Source: an uncultured Clostridia bacterium
Lineage (GTDB): Bacteria; Bacillota; Clostridia; TANB77; CAG-508
NCBI GenBank assembly: GCA_904381285.1
Contig: CAJFII010000004.1
Span: forward strand, 1-64,000
DNA length: 64,000 nucleotides
Direction of reading: 5' to 3'
The notes beneath the pieces are model-generated. The model was not told the DNA's origin. It did not search any database and saw only the letters and a list, made by a program, of their open reading frames with translations. Each line of letters opens with the position of its first letter. Position 1 is the stretch's first letter. The position numbers and the translations under genes were made by a program. Positions 36,379-45,079 of the stretch are shown here, piece after piece.

Positions 36379-37152
36379 TTATTTATATAATTTTTTAATT
36401 CTATATATCGCATCTTTTTCTAATCTAGATACTTGTGCTTGACTTATTCCGATTTCATTTGCTACTTCTGTTTGTGTTCTACCATCAAAAAACCTTTTAT
36501 TTATAATCATTTTTTCTCTTTCATTAAGTTTTTTCATGGCTTGTTCGATAGTAATAACATCTGCCCATTTTTCATCAGAATTTTTACTATCCTTAACTTG
36601 GTCCATTATATAAATACTTTCTGTTCCATCATTAAAAACTGGCTCTTGCAAAGAAAGTGGATCTTGTATAGCTTCAAAACTAAATACAATTTCTTCTCTG
36701 TTTACTCCTATTTCTTTTGCAATTTGTTCAATTGTTGGTTCTTTATTAAGCTCTTTTGTAAGTTTTTCTCTTGCTTGTAATGCTTTATATGCTAAATCTC
36801 TAACTGAACGACTTACACGTATTGGGTTATTATCTCTTAAATATCTTCTGATTTCTCCAATAATCATTGGTACAGCATATGTGGAAAATTGAACATTTAA
36901 AGATAAATCAAAATTATCAATAGACTTTATAAGTCCAACACATCCAACTTGAAATAAGTCATCCATATTCTCTGTTCTACCACTAAATCTTTGTAAAACA
37001 CTAAGTACTAATCTCAAATTTCCATTAATAAATTTTTCTCTTGCTTCTAAATCTCCTTGTTTTATTTTTTTAAACAATTCGTCTTTTTCTTCATTAGATA
37101 GAACTGGTAATTTAGATGTATCAACATTACTTATTTCTACTTTTCTAACCAC
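36379..37152 (-). CDS. sigG: forespore sigma factor SigG
   Basis: RNA polymerase sigma factor of the late forespore, about 257 residues. KVEISNVDTSKLPVLSNEE at the N-terminus is diagnostic of SigG. Region 2 has NGNLRLVLSVLQRFSGR, DDLFQVGCVGLIKSIDNFD and FSTYAVPMIIGEIRRYLRDNNPIRVSRS; region 4.2 has EVANEIGISQAQVSRLEKDAI. The GTG at 37152 follows AAAGGAGG and matches the known N-terminus, so the longer upstream frame is rejected. It is next to sigE, as in other Clostridia. Confidence 0.96.
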   Translation of the reverse strand: MVRKVEISNVDTSKLPVLSNEEKDELFKKIKQGDLEAREKFINGNLRLVLSVLQRFSGRTENMDDLFQVGCVGLIKSIDNFDLSLNVQFSTYAVPMIIGEIRRYLRDNNPIRVSRSVRDLAYKALQAREKLTKELNKEPTIEQIAKEIGVNREEIVFSFEAIQDPLSLQEPVFNDGTESIYIMDQVKDSKNSDEKWADVITIEQAMKKLNEREKMIINKRFFDGRTQTEVANEIGISQAQVSRLEKDAIYRIKKLYK

Positions 37153-37266
37153 AAAATATCCTCCTTTTATGAAACACACTTTATATTTTCTTTTATATAA
37201 AATAGTATTTCCAAAGAAAGACATGCTATACAATTACTCTCCGACAGAAGTTGACACTTTTTTTGG

Positions 37267-38005
37267 CTACCCGGTTTTGCTCATAATTTCTTTTTTCATT
37301 TTATTAATAATCTTTTTTTCCAGTCTTGATATGTAACTTTGTGAAATTCCTAACATGTCAGCCACCTCCTTTTGCGTTTTTTCATTTCCACTAATAAATC
37401 CAAATCGTAATTCCATTATATTTTTTTCTCTATTACTTAATTTTTGCATTGACGCTCTTAACAAACTTTTATCTACTTCATCTTCAATAGCTCTTGAGGT
37501 TACATCATTATCTGTTCCTAAAATATCTGACAATAGTAGTTCATTTCCATCTCCATCTTGATTTAATGGCTCATCTATAGATATTTCACCGCTTTATTTT
37601 ATTGCTTCTTCTTAAATACATTAAAATTTCATTTTCAATACATCTAGATGCATATGTTGCAAGCTTTATATTTTTATCTGTGTTAAAAGTATTAACCGCT
37701 TTCATTAGCCCTATAGTTCCAATTGAAATCAAATCTTCTATCCCTATCCCCGTATTTTCAAATTTTTTAGCAATATATACAACTAATCTCAAGTTTCTTT
37801 CTACTAATGTTTGTCTTGCTTTGTCATCTCCTTTAGACAATGCATCTAACATTTTCTCTTCCTCATCTACTTCAAGAGGTGGTGGTAATGTTTGGCTTCC
37901 TCCTATGTAATATATTGGAAGTTCGCTTATGTCCTCTATGTCTTTATTTATGTACTTCACATATATAGTATTAATACTAGACTTTAGTATTTGTAAAATA
38001 TTCAT
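37267..38005 (-). CDS. sigE: mother-cell sigma factor SigE, read through one +1 shift
   Basis: Early mother-cell sigma factor made as a pro-protein and cleaved by SpoIIGA, about 245 residues with the shift. N-terminal pro-sequence [10 protein letters not shown], region 2 with [20 protein letters not shown] and [13 protein letters not shown]. At RRSNKIK the frame meets CGG TGA; skipping the C gives [11 protein letters not shown] and continues through [14 protein letters not shown] to region 4 ([17 protein letters not shown]). Unshifted translation stops one codon after the CGG and lacks the -35-binding domain. Start at 38005 overlaps spoIIGA. Confidence 0.9.
37589..37591 (-). other. in-frame CGG, +1 shift site 6 (sigE)
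   Basis: Context ATA AAG C GGT GAA ATA. In the zero frame the codon after CGG is TGA, so non-shifting ribosomes release at once. The shift point lies in the linker between sigma regions 2 and 3/4. Confidence 0.85.
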
Positions 38006-38906
38006 TCTCCTCACACCTTTCTATAATATCTAACCCAACTAAACCAGTATATGCTCCATTTTTTGTTAAATATTTATCATATATTCCAACAATAATCTTT
38101 TCTAATTCTTTTTCTGTTTCATCTAGTTTAATTATAATTTTGTCTGCAATAAATCCTAATAACAATCCATTTTGTTTACCTAAAGATGAAAATGGTATTA
38201 CCCTAAATTTGGGTAAGTATTCTCGTGACTCCGGTTCTACAAATTCTTTATCTCCTCCTGTTAATATTATATTTAGATTATCTATAATTTCTTTTGGTAT
38301 CAATTCTTCTAGTTCTCTTTTTTCTACTACAATAACAGGCATACCACTTATTGGATCTTTTAATAAGTTTCCTGTATCAATCATTGCTTTTATTGTTACA
38401 CTTTTTTGTCTTAAATATATTTCTATATCACAGAACATATCTTTTTTAGACACTCTATTTTTTACTAATTTAAATGCTATATTTACTATTACAAACCCTA
38501 CTATACCTCCCAAAAATGCTATTTTTATTGGATATGTACCTGTTAAATATCCATTTCGCATTAATATGTCTTGTGGTCTAATAAAATATAGTAAACAAAA
38601 TGCACAACCACCAAAAGCAAATGAAACTAAATAAAATAATATTAATTGTTTCAACAATTGTTTAAAACTTTTAGGATTAAATGCAATATAAATCATTGTA
38701 ATGGACAATATGATTTTTAATATAAAATTAGAATAAATTTCTAATATTGGAATAAAAGATAAAATAGCATATATTCCACCAAGTAAACTAGAAATAATAA
38801 TTCTAATTTGTTTTATCTTTATTTTTCCAATTAGTCCTGTAGCAAACAATATAATATAATTCATACATAGATTTTCCATTAGTATTACATCTAAATATAT
38901 TGTCAA
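37977..38906 (-). CDS. spoIIGA: pro-SigE processing peptidase SpoIIGA
   Basis: Membrane aspartic protease that activates pro-SigE at the sporulation septum, 309 residues. Five N-terminal membrane helices, then a cytosolic protease half with [24 protein letters not shown]; the Asp-Thr-Gly motif carries the catalytic Asp. The start appears to be TTG after GAGGAGG. The 3' end overlaps sigE by about 29 bases, the conserved spoIIGA-sigE arrangement. Confidence 0.94.
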   Translation of the reverse strand: MTIYLDVILMENLCMNYIILFATGLIGKIKIKQIRIIISSLLGGIYAILSFIPILEIYSNFILKIILSITMIYIAFNPKSFKQLLKQLILFYLVSFAFGGCAFCLLYFIRPQDILMRNGYLTGTYPIKIAFLGGIVGFVIVNIAFKLVKNRVSKKDMFCDIEIYLRQKSVTIKAMIDTGNLLKDPISGMPVIVVEKRELEELIPKEIIDNLNIILTGGDKEFVEPESREYLPKFRVIPFSSLGKQNGLLLGFIADKIIIKLDETEKELEKIIVGIYDKYLTKNGAYTGLVGLDIIERCEENEYFTNTKV

Positions 38907-38991
38907 CTACAATTCCTCCTCGATTACCATTATCAATTGTTTATTTATTGTACAACTTAATGGTTTAAAATTGTGTCAAAACTTAGTGTAG

Positions 38992-39033
38992 AAAAAAAGA
39001 AATAATCTACATTTATAGACTATTTCTTTTTTT
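38992..39033 (-). terminator. terminator after the Gly-rich protein gene
   Basis: An imperfect stem of about 17 pairs (38992-39009 with 39016-39033) ending in T runs on both strands. Confidence 0.75.
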
Positions 39034-39091
39034 ATTTATATTATTTAATTTTGTTTTGACAATATTATTTTATTTTTTCAAGATTTATTAC

Positions 39092-40509
39092 TCACTCATT
39101 TCCTAAAAATGTAATAATGGCATATCCATCTCCACTTCTTACACCTTGAGTCATAACTGTGTTGGTAAATTTATATCCACTAGAATGATCACTACATCCT
39201 GTATATCCACTAATATATGATGAACCTCCGTCCTGCTCCTCCATGAACAGATGTTGCACCACCATAGTAACCACCGCCACCACCGGCTTGTCTTACATTA
39301 GTGACATTATCTTCTGGTACATTATCATTTGCACCAAACCCAAAATCTCCCGCTATAACTTGTGCTATTACTGCACCATTTCTATATTGTATCTGTGTTC
39401 CACCACTAGTCTGTGTTCCACCTGTTCCTATACGGTATCCTCCTGAATACGAAAGACCTCCTTCATTTTGCCCTTCAGTTGTTCCAGAACCACCTACAAG
39501 TCCTCCGTCCTGCTCCTCCTGAACCATATCCATAAATTGTTCCATTTTCTCCATATCGACTATTGGCTCCTCCGCCACCACCAGCAACCATTATTCTTGA
39601 AAGTAGACTATCATCTGTTGCCCAACTCGCATGAGAAGTATTATACCAACTTCCAGTAGAAGCTTGTACTAATCTTACATCTGTGGCGCCTCCACCTGGT
39701 GCTCCATATGCTTCTTGTCCAGCAGTTAGAGGTCCTCCTCCGTTCCAACCACCTGTATAAGTAGTTGTATCTGTTTGATCTGCTGGTCCTCCAGCTCCAC
39801 CTACATAAAAGTATAAGTTAGTGCCTGCATTCAAGTATATATCTCCTTTAGTATATCCTCCTTTTCCTCCATATCTTGTTACAGTATATGTCGAATTTCC
39901 TCCAGATGCACCATATAATTCTATTTGATAATTACCTGGCTTTTGTACACTAAATGTTTGTACAGTTCCTGTATAATTAAATGTTTGACTTATATAATAA
40001 TTCATAGCGTTTGATATAGTTTCTTTACTATTTCCTGCATTATCTACTGCTAATACATGTAAATAATAACTTCCGTATTCTTGTGCTGTATATACAATAT
40101 TTTCAGAAGTTTTTGTAAATGTACCACCTGTATATTTACTAGAATCTGTTCCTATTTGTTCTTTACTCTCTGTAACTACCCATTTACTTTTTGATAAATC
40201 TATACCACTTTCCTTATCCTCTAATGATACTTCTACAGTTAGAGAATTTCCTAGTTCTACTCTATTTTGAGAAATATTAATATTAGCTATTGGTAATTCC
40301 TTATCTGCTGTTGCATTTTCTACTGTAGCATATACATCATCTATATTATTAACACCTTGTTCATATATTTCTTTTATTTTTGCTATTTCTTCTATTTGGC
40401 TAGTTTCACTATTTGTACTTAATATATACATTCCTACTAAATATATTGTAAAAAATAACATAGCTATTAAAACAAATAATGTTATTGAACCCTTTTCTTG
40501 TTTTAGCAT
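39092..40509 (-). CDS. membrane-anchored glycine-rich surface protein, read through two +1 shifts
   Basis: About 471 residues after two shifts. The N-terminus (MLKQEKGSITLFVLIAMLFF) is a pilin-like or signal-anchor helix; residues 70-170 look like an Ig-like domain with VDNAGNSKET. From about 180 a glycine-rich domain of the ALK/bacterial Gly-rich type begins (VQKPGNYQIELYGASGGNS, GGKGGYTKGDI, RIMVAGGGGGANS). Frames join at GGAG-G-GLVGGSG and GGAG-G-SSYISG, each at the same GGA-C-GGAGG context. It interrupts the usual ftsZ-spoIIGA neighbourhood, which suggests insertion. Confidence 0.8.
39228..39230 (-). other. in-frame CGG, +1 shift site 8 (Gly-rich protein, second)
   Basis: Context GCA GGA C GGA GGT TCA. 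It is in phase only with the middle frame, 92 codons after the first shift. The 13 bases around it, GAGCAGGACGGAGG, match site 7. Confidence 0.75.
39505..39507 (-). other. in-frame CGG, +1 shift site 7 (Gly-rich protein, first)
   Basis: Codon 335 is CGG in the context GCA GGA C GGA GGA CTT. Skipping C gives four glycines in a row and enters the middle frame. Confidence 0.75.
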
Positions 40510-40596
40510 TTCTTCCCTCCAACTTTTTTTATTATTTTATACCATAATAGTTTTTATAACAATAGTTTAAAAATATTTTTTTAATTTTATAACAAA

Positions 40597-40622
40597 AAAA
40601 GAGACAATACCTTGCCTCTTTT
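40597..40622 (-). terminator. ftsZ terminator
   Basis: AAAAGAG pairs with CTCTTTT, with an inner CAA/TTG pair, followed on the minus strand by a run of T. It lies 17 bases past the ftsZ stop codon. Confidence 0.8.
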
Positions 40623-40639
40623 AATTGATTTATATATTA

Positions 40640-41758
40640 CTATTTATTTAATCCTTTTTTATTTCTTAAGAAAGATGGTATATCTAAGTCTGTTGAATTT
40701 GAACTGCTTTCTGTTGAAACTGGAATTGAATTAATTTTTTTATCCCAAGCTTTTGTAACTTTTTCGGCTACACCAATTGTAGAAATTGGAGCTTCTTGTT
40801 CAAAACCTGTTGCAATTACAGTAATTGCAATTTCGTCTCCCATATTTTCATCAATAACTGCACCAAATATAATATTAGCTTCTGGATCTACACTGCGTTG
40901 AACAAGTTCTGCAGCTGTATTTACTTCATGTAATCCAAGTTCAGGTCCGCCAGTAATGTTTATAATAACTCCTCTTGCTCCTTCTATTGAAGTTTCAAGT
41001 AATGGACTTTGTATTGCTTGTTTTGCAGCATCTTCTGCTCTGTTTTCTCCTGATGCTCTTCCTATACCCATATGAGCCATTCCTGTATTTAACATTATTG
41101 TTTTAACATCTGCAAAGTCTAAGTTTACAAGACCTGGTACAGCAATTAAATCTGAAATACCTTGTACACCTTGTCTTAAAACATCATCTGCCATTTTAAA
41201 TGCATCTACTATAGATGTTTTTCTATCTATAATTTGTAATAATTTATCATTTGGTATTACAACCAATGTATCTACTTTTCCTTTTAAGCTTTCAATTCCT
41301 CGTTCTGCTTGTGAAAGTCTTTTTTTACCTTCAAATGTAAATGGTTTTGTTACAACACCTATTGTTAATATTCCCATTTCTTTTGCACAAGCTGCAACTA
41401 TTGGTGCGGCACCTGTTCCTGTTCCACCACCCATACCAGCTGTTACGAATACCATATCTGCTCCACGTAATACTTCTGCTATTTCTGATTTACTTTCTTC
41501 TGCTGATTGAGCACCAATATCAGGATTTGCTCCTGCTCCAAGTCCTCTTGTTATTTTTTCTCCTATTTGTATTTTAGCACCTGCTTTTGATTCTTGAAGA
41601 GCTTGTCTATCTGTGTTTACAGATATAAATTCTACTCCTCTAATTCCTGATTCAACCATTCTATTTACTGCATTGTTTCCTGCTCCTCCAACACCAATTA
41701 CTTTTATTGTAGCAGTTCCATCCATCATTCTATCATTATTTTCTTCATAGTCTACCAT
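40640..41758 (-). CDS. ftsZ: cell division GTPase FtsZ
   Basis: Tubulin-like GTPase that forms the division ring, 372 residues. N-terminal [17 protein letters not shown], tubulin signature [13 protein letters not shown] near residue 115, catalytic T7 loop [11 protein letters not shown] near 215. The conserved C-terminal tail reads [13 protein letters not shown], the FtsA-binding peptide. It follows ftsA in the division cluster and has its own terminator. Confidence 0.98.
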   Translation of the reverse strand: MVDYEENNDRMMDGTATIKVIGVGGAGNNAVNRMVESGIRGVEFISVNTDRQALQESKAGAKIQIGEKITRGLGAGANPDIGAQSAEESKSEIAEVLRGADMVFVTAGMGGGTGTGAAPIVAACAKEMGILTIGVVTKPFTFEGKKRLSQAERGIESLKGKVDTLVVIPNDKLLQIIDRKTSIVDAFKMADDVLRQGVQGISDLIAVPGLVNLDFADVKTIMLNTGMAHMGIGRASGENRAEDAAKQAIQSPLLETSIEGARGVIINITGGPELGLHEVNTAAELVQRSVDPEANIIFGAVIDENMGDEIAITVIATGFEQEAPISTIGVAEKVTKAWDKKINSIPVSTESSSNSTDLDIPSFLRNKKGLNK

Positions 41759-41811
41759 TTTTCTATTCCTCCCAAATTTTATTATTTATATTTTAAAATT
41801 AAAAACTTTTA

Positions 41812-43044
41812 TTAAGTATAAAAAAATTCTTTAATTCTTTCCATTATTTTTACAAAAATATTTGTATCTGATTTTGTATCTATGCTACTTGATACTGTTT
41901 TTGCAAAAGGTCGTGCTGCAATATATCTTACTAATGAATATGCTGAACGATATGTTGGTTTTATTGTACTAATTAATCTTCCTGTTGATATTTTTACAGG
42001 TATATTTAATATGATTTTTCCTGCAACATCACTTTTATTTATATTTGTAATTCCTTGTCCTGTTAATATTACATTATTTATTCTAGGTTTAATACCTTGA
42101 TTAGTAATATCTTTATTTACTAGTGAAAATATTTCTTCAACTCTTGCTTCGATAATTTCAATTAATTCTGAGCTTTTAATAACTTTATTTTTGTTACCAT
42201 CACCTTTATATGTATTTAAAATTATGTCATTATCATTGTCTATAAAAGATTTTAAAGCAAGTCCATATTGTCTTTTTAATTTATCTGCCTCTTCTTCAGA
42301 TATTTCTAATACAACAGCAATGTCGTTTGTTATATTATCTCCGCCTAATGGAATTGTATTTGTATAAATAAAAGATTCTCCTTCAAATACACCTATATCT
42401 GTATTTCCTGCACCTATATCTAGTAACATTACATTATCATGTAATTCATTTACATCTAGAATTAAATTTCTTTCTGCTAAAGTATTTGGAACCATACCGT
42501 CTATTTCTATACCTGCTTTTTTAAATATTCCAGAAAGTTGTCTGATATAATCTTTATCTGCTAATACGATTTGTGCATTTAGTGTAAATTCAGAGCTTAA
42601 ACTTCCTACTGGATCTTGTGTTGTTTTTCCATCTTTTAATATAAACTCATTTGGAACAATATCTATTATTGCTTTATTTTCTGGAATTTCTATATCTCTT
42701 ACTTGCATGATAGCTTGTCCTACATCTCTTACTGAAATTCCCGAATATTTATCTTTTAATTCTTTTGTAACGCTATTTTGTACGATTGTTGCGTATTTAC
42801 CTGGAATAGTAACATATGCTGAATTTATTTTTAAATTAGCTTCATCTTCAGCATTTTCGATTGTTTTAGCTATAGCTCTTGCTACTTCATCTTCGTTAAT
42901 TATTTTTCCTTTTTTGATACCTTCACATTTATTGCTTGTAGAACATATAATTTCAATTTGATTAAAATTATTAACTTCTCCTACAACAGCTGATACTTTA
43001 GATGTTCCAATATCAATTCCAACAATTATATCACCTATTGCCAA
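41812..43044 (-). CDS. ftsA: cell division protein FtsA
   Basis: Actin-like ATPase that tethers FtsZ to the membrane, 410 residues. Phosphate-1 loop VGIDIGTSKVSAVVG, SHS2 insertion with VTIPGKYATIVQNS, phosphate-2 loop MLLDIGAGNTDIGVFEG near residue 205, adenosine motif VILTGQGITNI. The C-terminal amphipathic helix is FVKIMERIKEFFYT. Located between sbp and ftsZ; a palindromic stem precedes it. Confidence 0.95.
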   Translation of the reverse strand: MAIGDIIVGIDIGTSKVSAVVGEVNNFNQIEIICSTSNKCEGIKKGKIINEDEVARAIAKTIENAEDEANLKINSAYVTIPGKYATIVQNSVTKELKDKYSGISVRDVGQAIMQVRDIEIPENKAIIDIVPNEFILKDGKTTQDPVGSLSSEFTLNAQIVLADKDYIRQLSGIFKKAGIEIDGMVPNTLAERNLILDVNELHDNVMLLDIGAGNTDIGVFEGESFIYTNTIPLGGDNITNDIAVVLEISEEEADKLKRQYGLALKSFIDNDNDIILNTYKGDGNKNKVIKSSELIEIIEARVEEIFSLVNKDITNQGIKPRINNVILTGQGITNINKSDVAGKIILNIPVKISTGRLISTIKPTYRSAYSLVRYIAARPFAKTVSSSIDTKSDTNIFVKIMERIKEFFYT

Positions 43045-43205
43045 AGTTTACTCCTCCATTTTTAATGTATTGTTTTTTACTTAGGTAAGAATATTATATT
43101 TTGATAAAAAAGTCAATAGTTTTTGTAATATTTTTGTAATATTCTTGTTGTTATTTTGTAATAATATTCTCTATCGCTTGTGTGCGTAAGCATATACTTT
43201 AAAAA

Positions 43206-43227
43206 GATAAAATCTTAAGATTTTATC
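43206..43227 (-). terminator. palindromic stem between sbp and ftsA
   Basis: GATAAAATC, TTAA, GATTTTATC followed by TTTTT on the minus strand. It could end part of the murA-to-sbp transcript before ftsA. Confidence 0.65.
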
Positions 43228-43261
43228 CCTTTATTTTTCATATATATTTAGTAACATGACT

Positions 43262-43633
43262 TTATTTTTGTGTTTCTTCTACTTTGTCTTTTTTGCTGGT
43301 CCATTTATCTATATAATATCTACGTATAATCGCAAGATTTGTAAACATTCTTCCTACAAATACCACTATTGCTGCTAAATATATATCCACATTTAATTTT
43401 TCACCTAAATATGTAAGTAAAATTGAAAGAATTGCATTTCCAAAAAAACCAGATACGAATATTTTTAAATCAAAGTTTCCTTTAAGTACTGATGTAATTC
43501 CTCCAAATACAGAATCTAATGCTGCAACAATAGAAATTGCCAAATATCCAGAAAGACTATATGGTATTATTGGTGCATTCATTCCTGCAATTATTCCTAC
43601 AACACATCCAATTAAAATTGCTATAAAAATCAT
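43262..43633 (-). CDS. sbp: DUF1290 small basic membrane protein
   Basis: 123 residues with four hydrophobic segments and a basic C-terminal tail. MIFIAILIGCVVGIIAGMN and ALDSVFGGITSVLKGNFD match the DUF1290 (Sbp) family encoded in the division cluster of Bacillus and Clostridia; the function is unknown. It overlaps or abuts the DUF881 gene upstream. Confidence 0.9.
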   Translation of the reverse strand: MIFIAILIGCVVGIIAGMNAPIIPYSLSGYLAISIVAALDSVFGGITSVLKGNFDLKIFVSGFFGNAILSILLTYLGEKLNVDIYLAAIVVFVGRMFTNLAIIRRYYIDKWTSKKDKVEETQK

Positions 43634-43634
43634 T

Positions 43635-44348
43635 TTACTCTTCCTCCTTTACATTTGCATATTTTATTTTAATTTCTTTTGAATATTTTGGTATAGTTAT
43701 ATTATCTTGTACTTCCAATGTAGCATTTTCAGAATATTGATCAATAAATCCTACTGTTTTTGTTGTTAACGCACTTTCTAAATATTTCTGATCACCAATA
43801 GCCTTTATTACATATGGTGAAACTAATCTTTCTTCTTTATTTACAAAAATAAATTGTGAACCATCACTAATATATATATCTACTATGTCACTCATATTAA
43901 CAATTCTTTGGTCATTTATACTTATTGCTTCCGCTCCTGCTAATTTTAATTCATTTACAAGTCCAATTAAATCGTTTGCAACAATTTTTTCTGTATCTTC
44001 TCTATCTGTTATTGTTACTATTACTCCGTCGCCTTTTACATCTGTCTCTCCCGCAAGAATTCTTGCTTGTAAAAGTTCTTGTTCTAACAGTTCAGATGCT
44101 TCCTGATTTGACTCTTTTTTTTGTTTATATTCTTCTAATTTCGCATTTGTCTCTTCTAACTTTAAATTTGTTTCTTCATATCTTTCTCGCCATGCAACAG
44201 ATTTTTCTCTTAGCTCTGCTGCTGACATATTCTCTATTTCTGTAATATTTGTTTCTTCTACTGTTTTAAATTGCATGAACATGACATATGACAAAACAAA
44301 ACAAATTAGTCCTATTGTTACAATCATAATCTTTTTTCCTTTTTTCAT
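43635..44348 (-). CDS. DUF881 protein (division-cluster copy 1)
   Basis: 237 residues: N-terminal membrane helix, a coiled coil (about 40-85) and the DUF881 domain with GVIVTITDREDTE, ELKLAGAEAISINDQRIV and IKAIGDQKYLESAL. DUF881 proteins are found beside ftsQ and sbp across Clostridia; their role in division is inferred from context. The neighbour at 44358 is a paralogue. Confidence 0.88.
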   Translation of the reverse strand: MKKGKKIMIVTIGLICFVLSYVMFMQFKTVEETNITEIENMSAAELREKSVAWRERYEETNLKLEETNAKLEEYKQKKESNQEASELLEQELLQARILAGETDVKGDGVIVTITDREDTEKIVANDLIGLVNELKLAGAEAISINDQRIVNMSDIVDIYISDGSQFIFVNKEERLVSPYVIKAIGDQKYLESALTTKTVGFIDQYSENATLEVQDNITIPKYSKEIKIKYANVKEEE

Positions 44349-44357
44349 TCACTTCAC

Positions 44358-45065
44358 CTACTCTGCATTTTTTATATATTTATTGGTTAATACACCATTA
44401 TATTTTTCGATTGTAATATCATCACTTCTTTTAACATCTACAACAATTCCATCTTCCTTTAGACGGTCTATATATGAACCTGGTCTTGTTAAATTGTAGT
44501 ATAAGTTTGTTTGATCTCCAATTACCTTTATTACAAATGGACTACCAATCGATTCATCATTAATTTGCACTATTGCTCCAGCACAATTAATTGTTGAAGA
44601 TTGTACAATTCTTTGGTCATTTATACTAATCGCATCTGCACCAACATTTTTAATTTCATTTATTACTGCTCTTAAATCTCCATCATGTACTAAATCTTTT
44701 GATGATACTAACTTTGTAGATGTATTATCTTGTAAAGTAATTATTATTCCTGATCCAGTTACATCTGTTAATCCTAAATATGTATTTAATTCTTTTAACC
44801 TTTCTTGCTTTTGTAATGAACTTTCATCTGTAGAAGTACTTGCTTGTCTTTCTTTTTCCAGTTCTTTTTCTGCTTTTTCTAATTGTTCATATGTATTATC
44901 ATATCTTTCTTTCCATTTTAGTACTTCATCTCTTAAACTATTATCCTTAGTACCTTGTCCAACAGTTTGTATTGCGTCATTTATTGTGTTTAATTGAAGG
45001 ACAATCCCTAGAGTTAGAATAAAACACATTACGCCTAATGTAATCGCTATTTGTTTCTTTTTCAT
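44358..45065 (-). CDS. DUF881 protein (division-cluster copy 2)
   Basis: 235 residues with the same order as its neighbour: membrane helix (8-25), coiled coil (50-90) and DUF881 domain with GIIITLQDNTST, IKNVGADAISINDQRIV and IKVIGDQTNLYYNL. Tandem duplication of this gene is common in the cluster. The two copies differ in their C-terminal thirds, so they may not be interchangeable. Confidence 0.88.
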   Translation of the reverse strand: MKKKQIAITLGVMCFILTLGIVLQLNTINDAIQTVGQGTKDNSLRDEVLKWKERYDNTYEQLEKAEKELEKERQASTSTDESSLQKQERLKELNTYLGLTDVTGSGIIITLQDNTSTKLVSSKDLVHDGDLRAVINEIKNVGADAISINDQRIVQSSTINCAGAIVQINDESIGSPFVIKVIGDQTNLYYNLTRPGSYIDRLKEDGIVVDVKRSDDITIEKYNGVLTNKYIKNAE

Positions 45066-45079
45066 ACTATGTCTCCTTT

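Noticed and set aside
37153-37233. N-terminal extension of SigG up to 37233
   Set aside because: The extension lacks a ribosome site and family similarity; the GTG at 37152 has AAAGGAGG and gives the normal SigG N-terminus.
2045-39507. Homopolymer sequencing error as the cause of the broken genes
   Set aside because: In AT-rich draft data indels normally fall in A or T runs. None of the eight sites is a homopolymer change; all add a C before GG at a codon boundary. A motif-specific artefact is still possible and is listed as the main refuting case.
2045-39507. CGG simply reassigned to another amino acid without a shift
   Set aside because: In all eight cases the zero frame meets a stop within about 14 codons, and the conserved downstream protein is in the +1 frame. 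Reassignment alone would not restore it.
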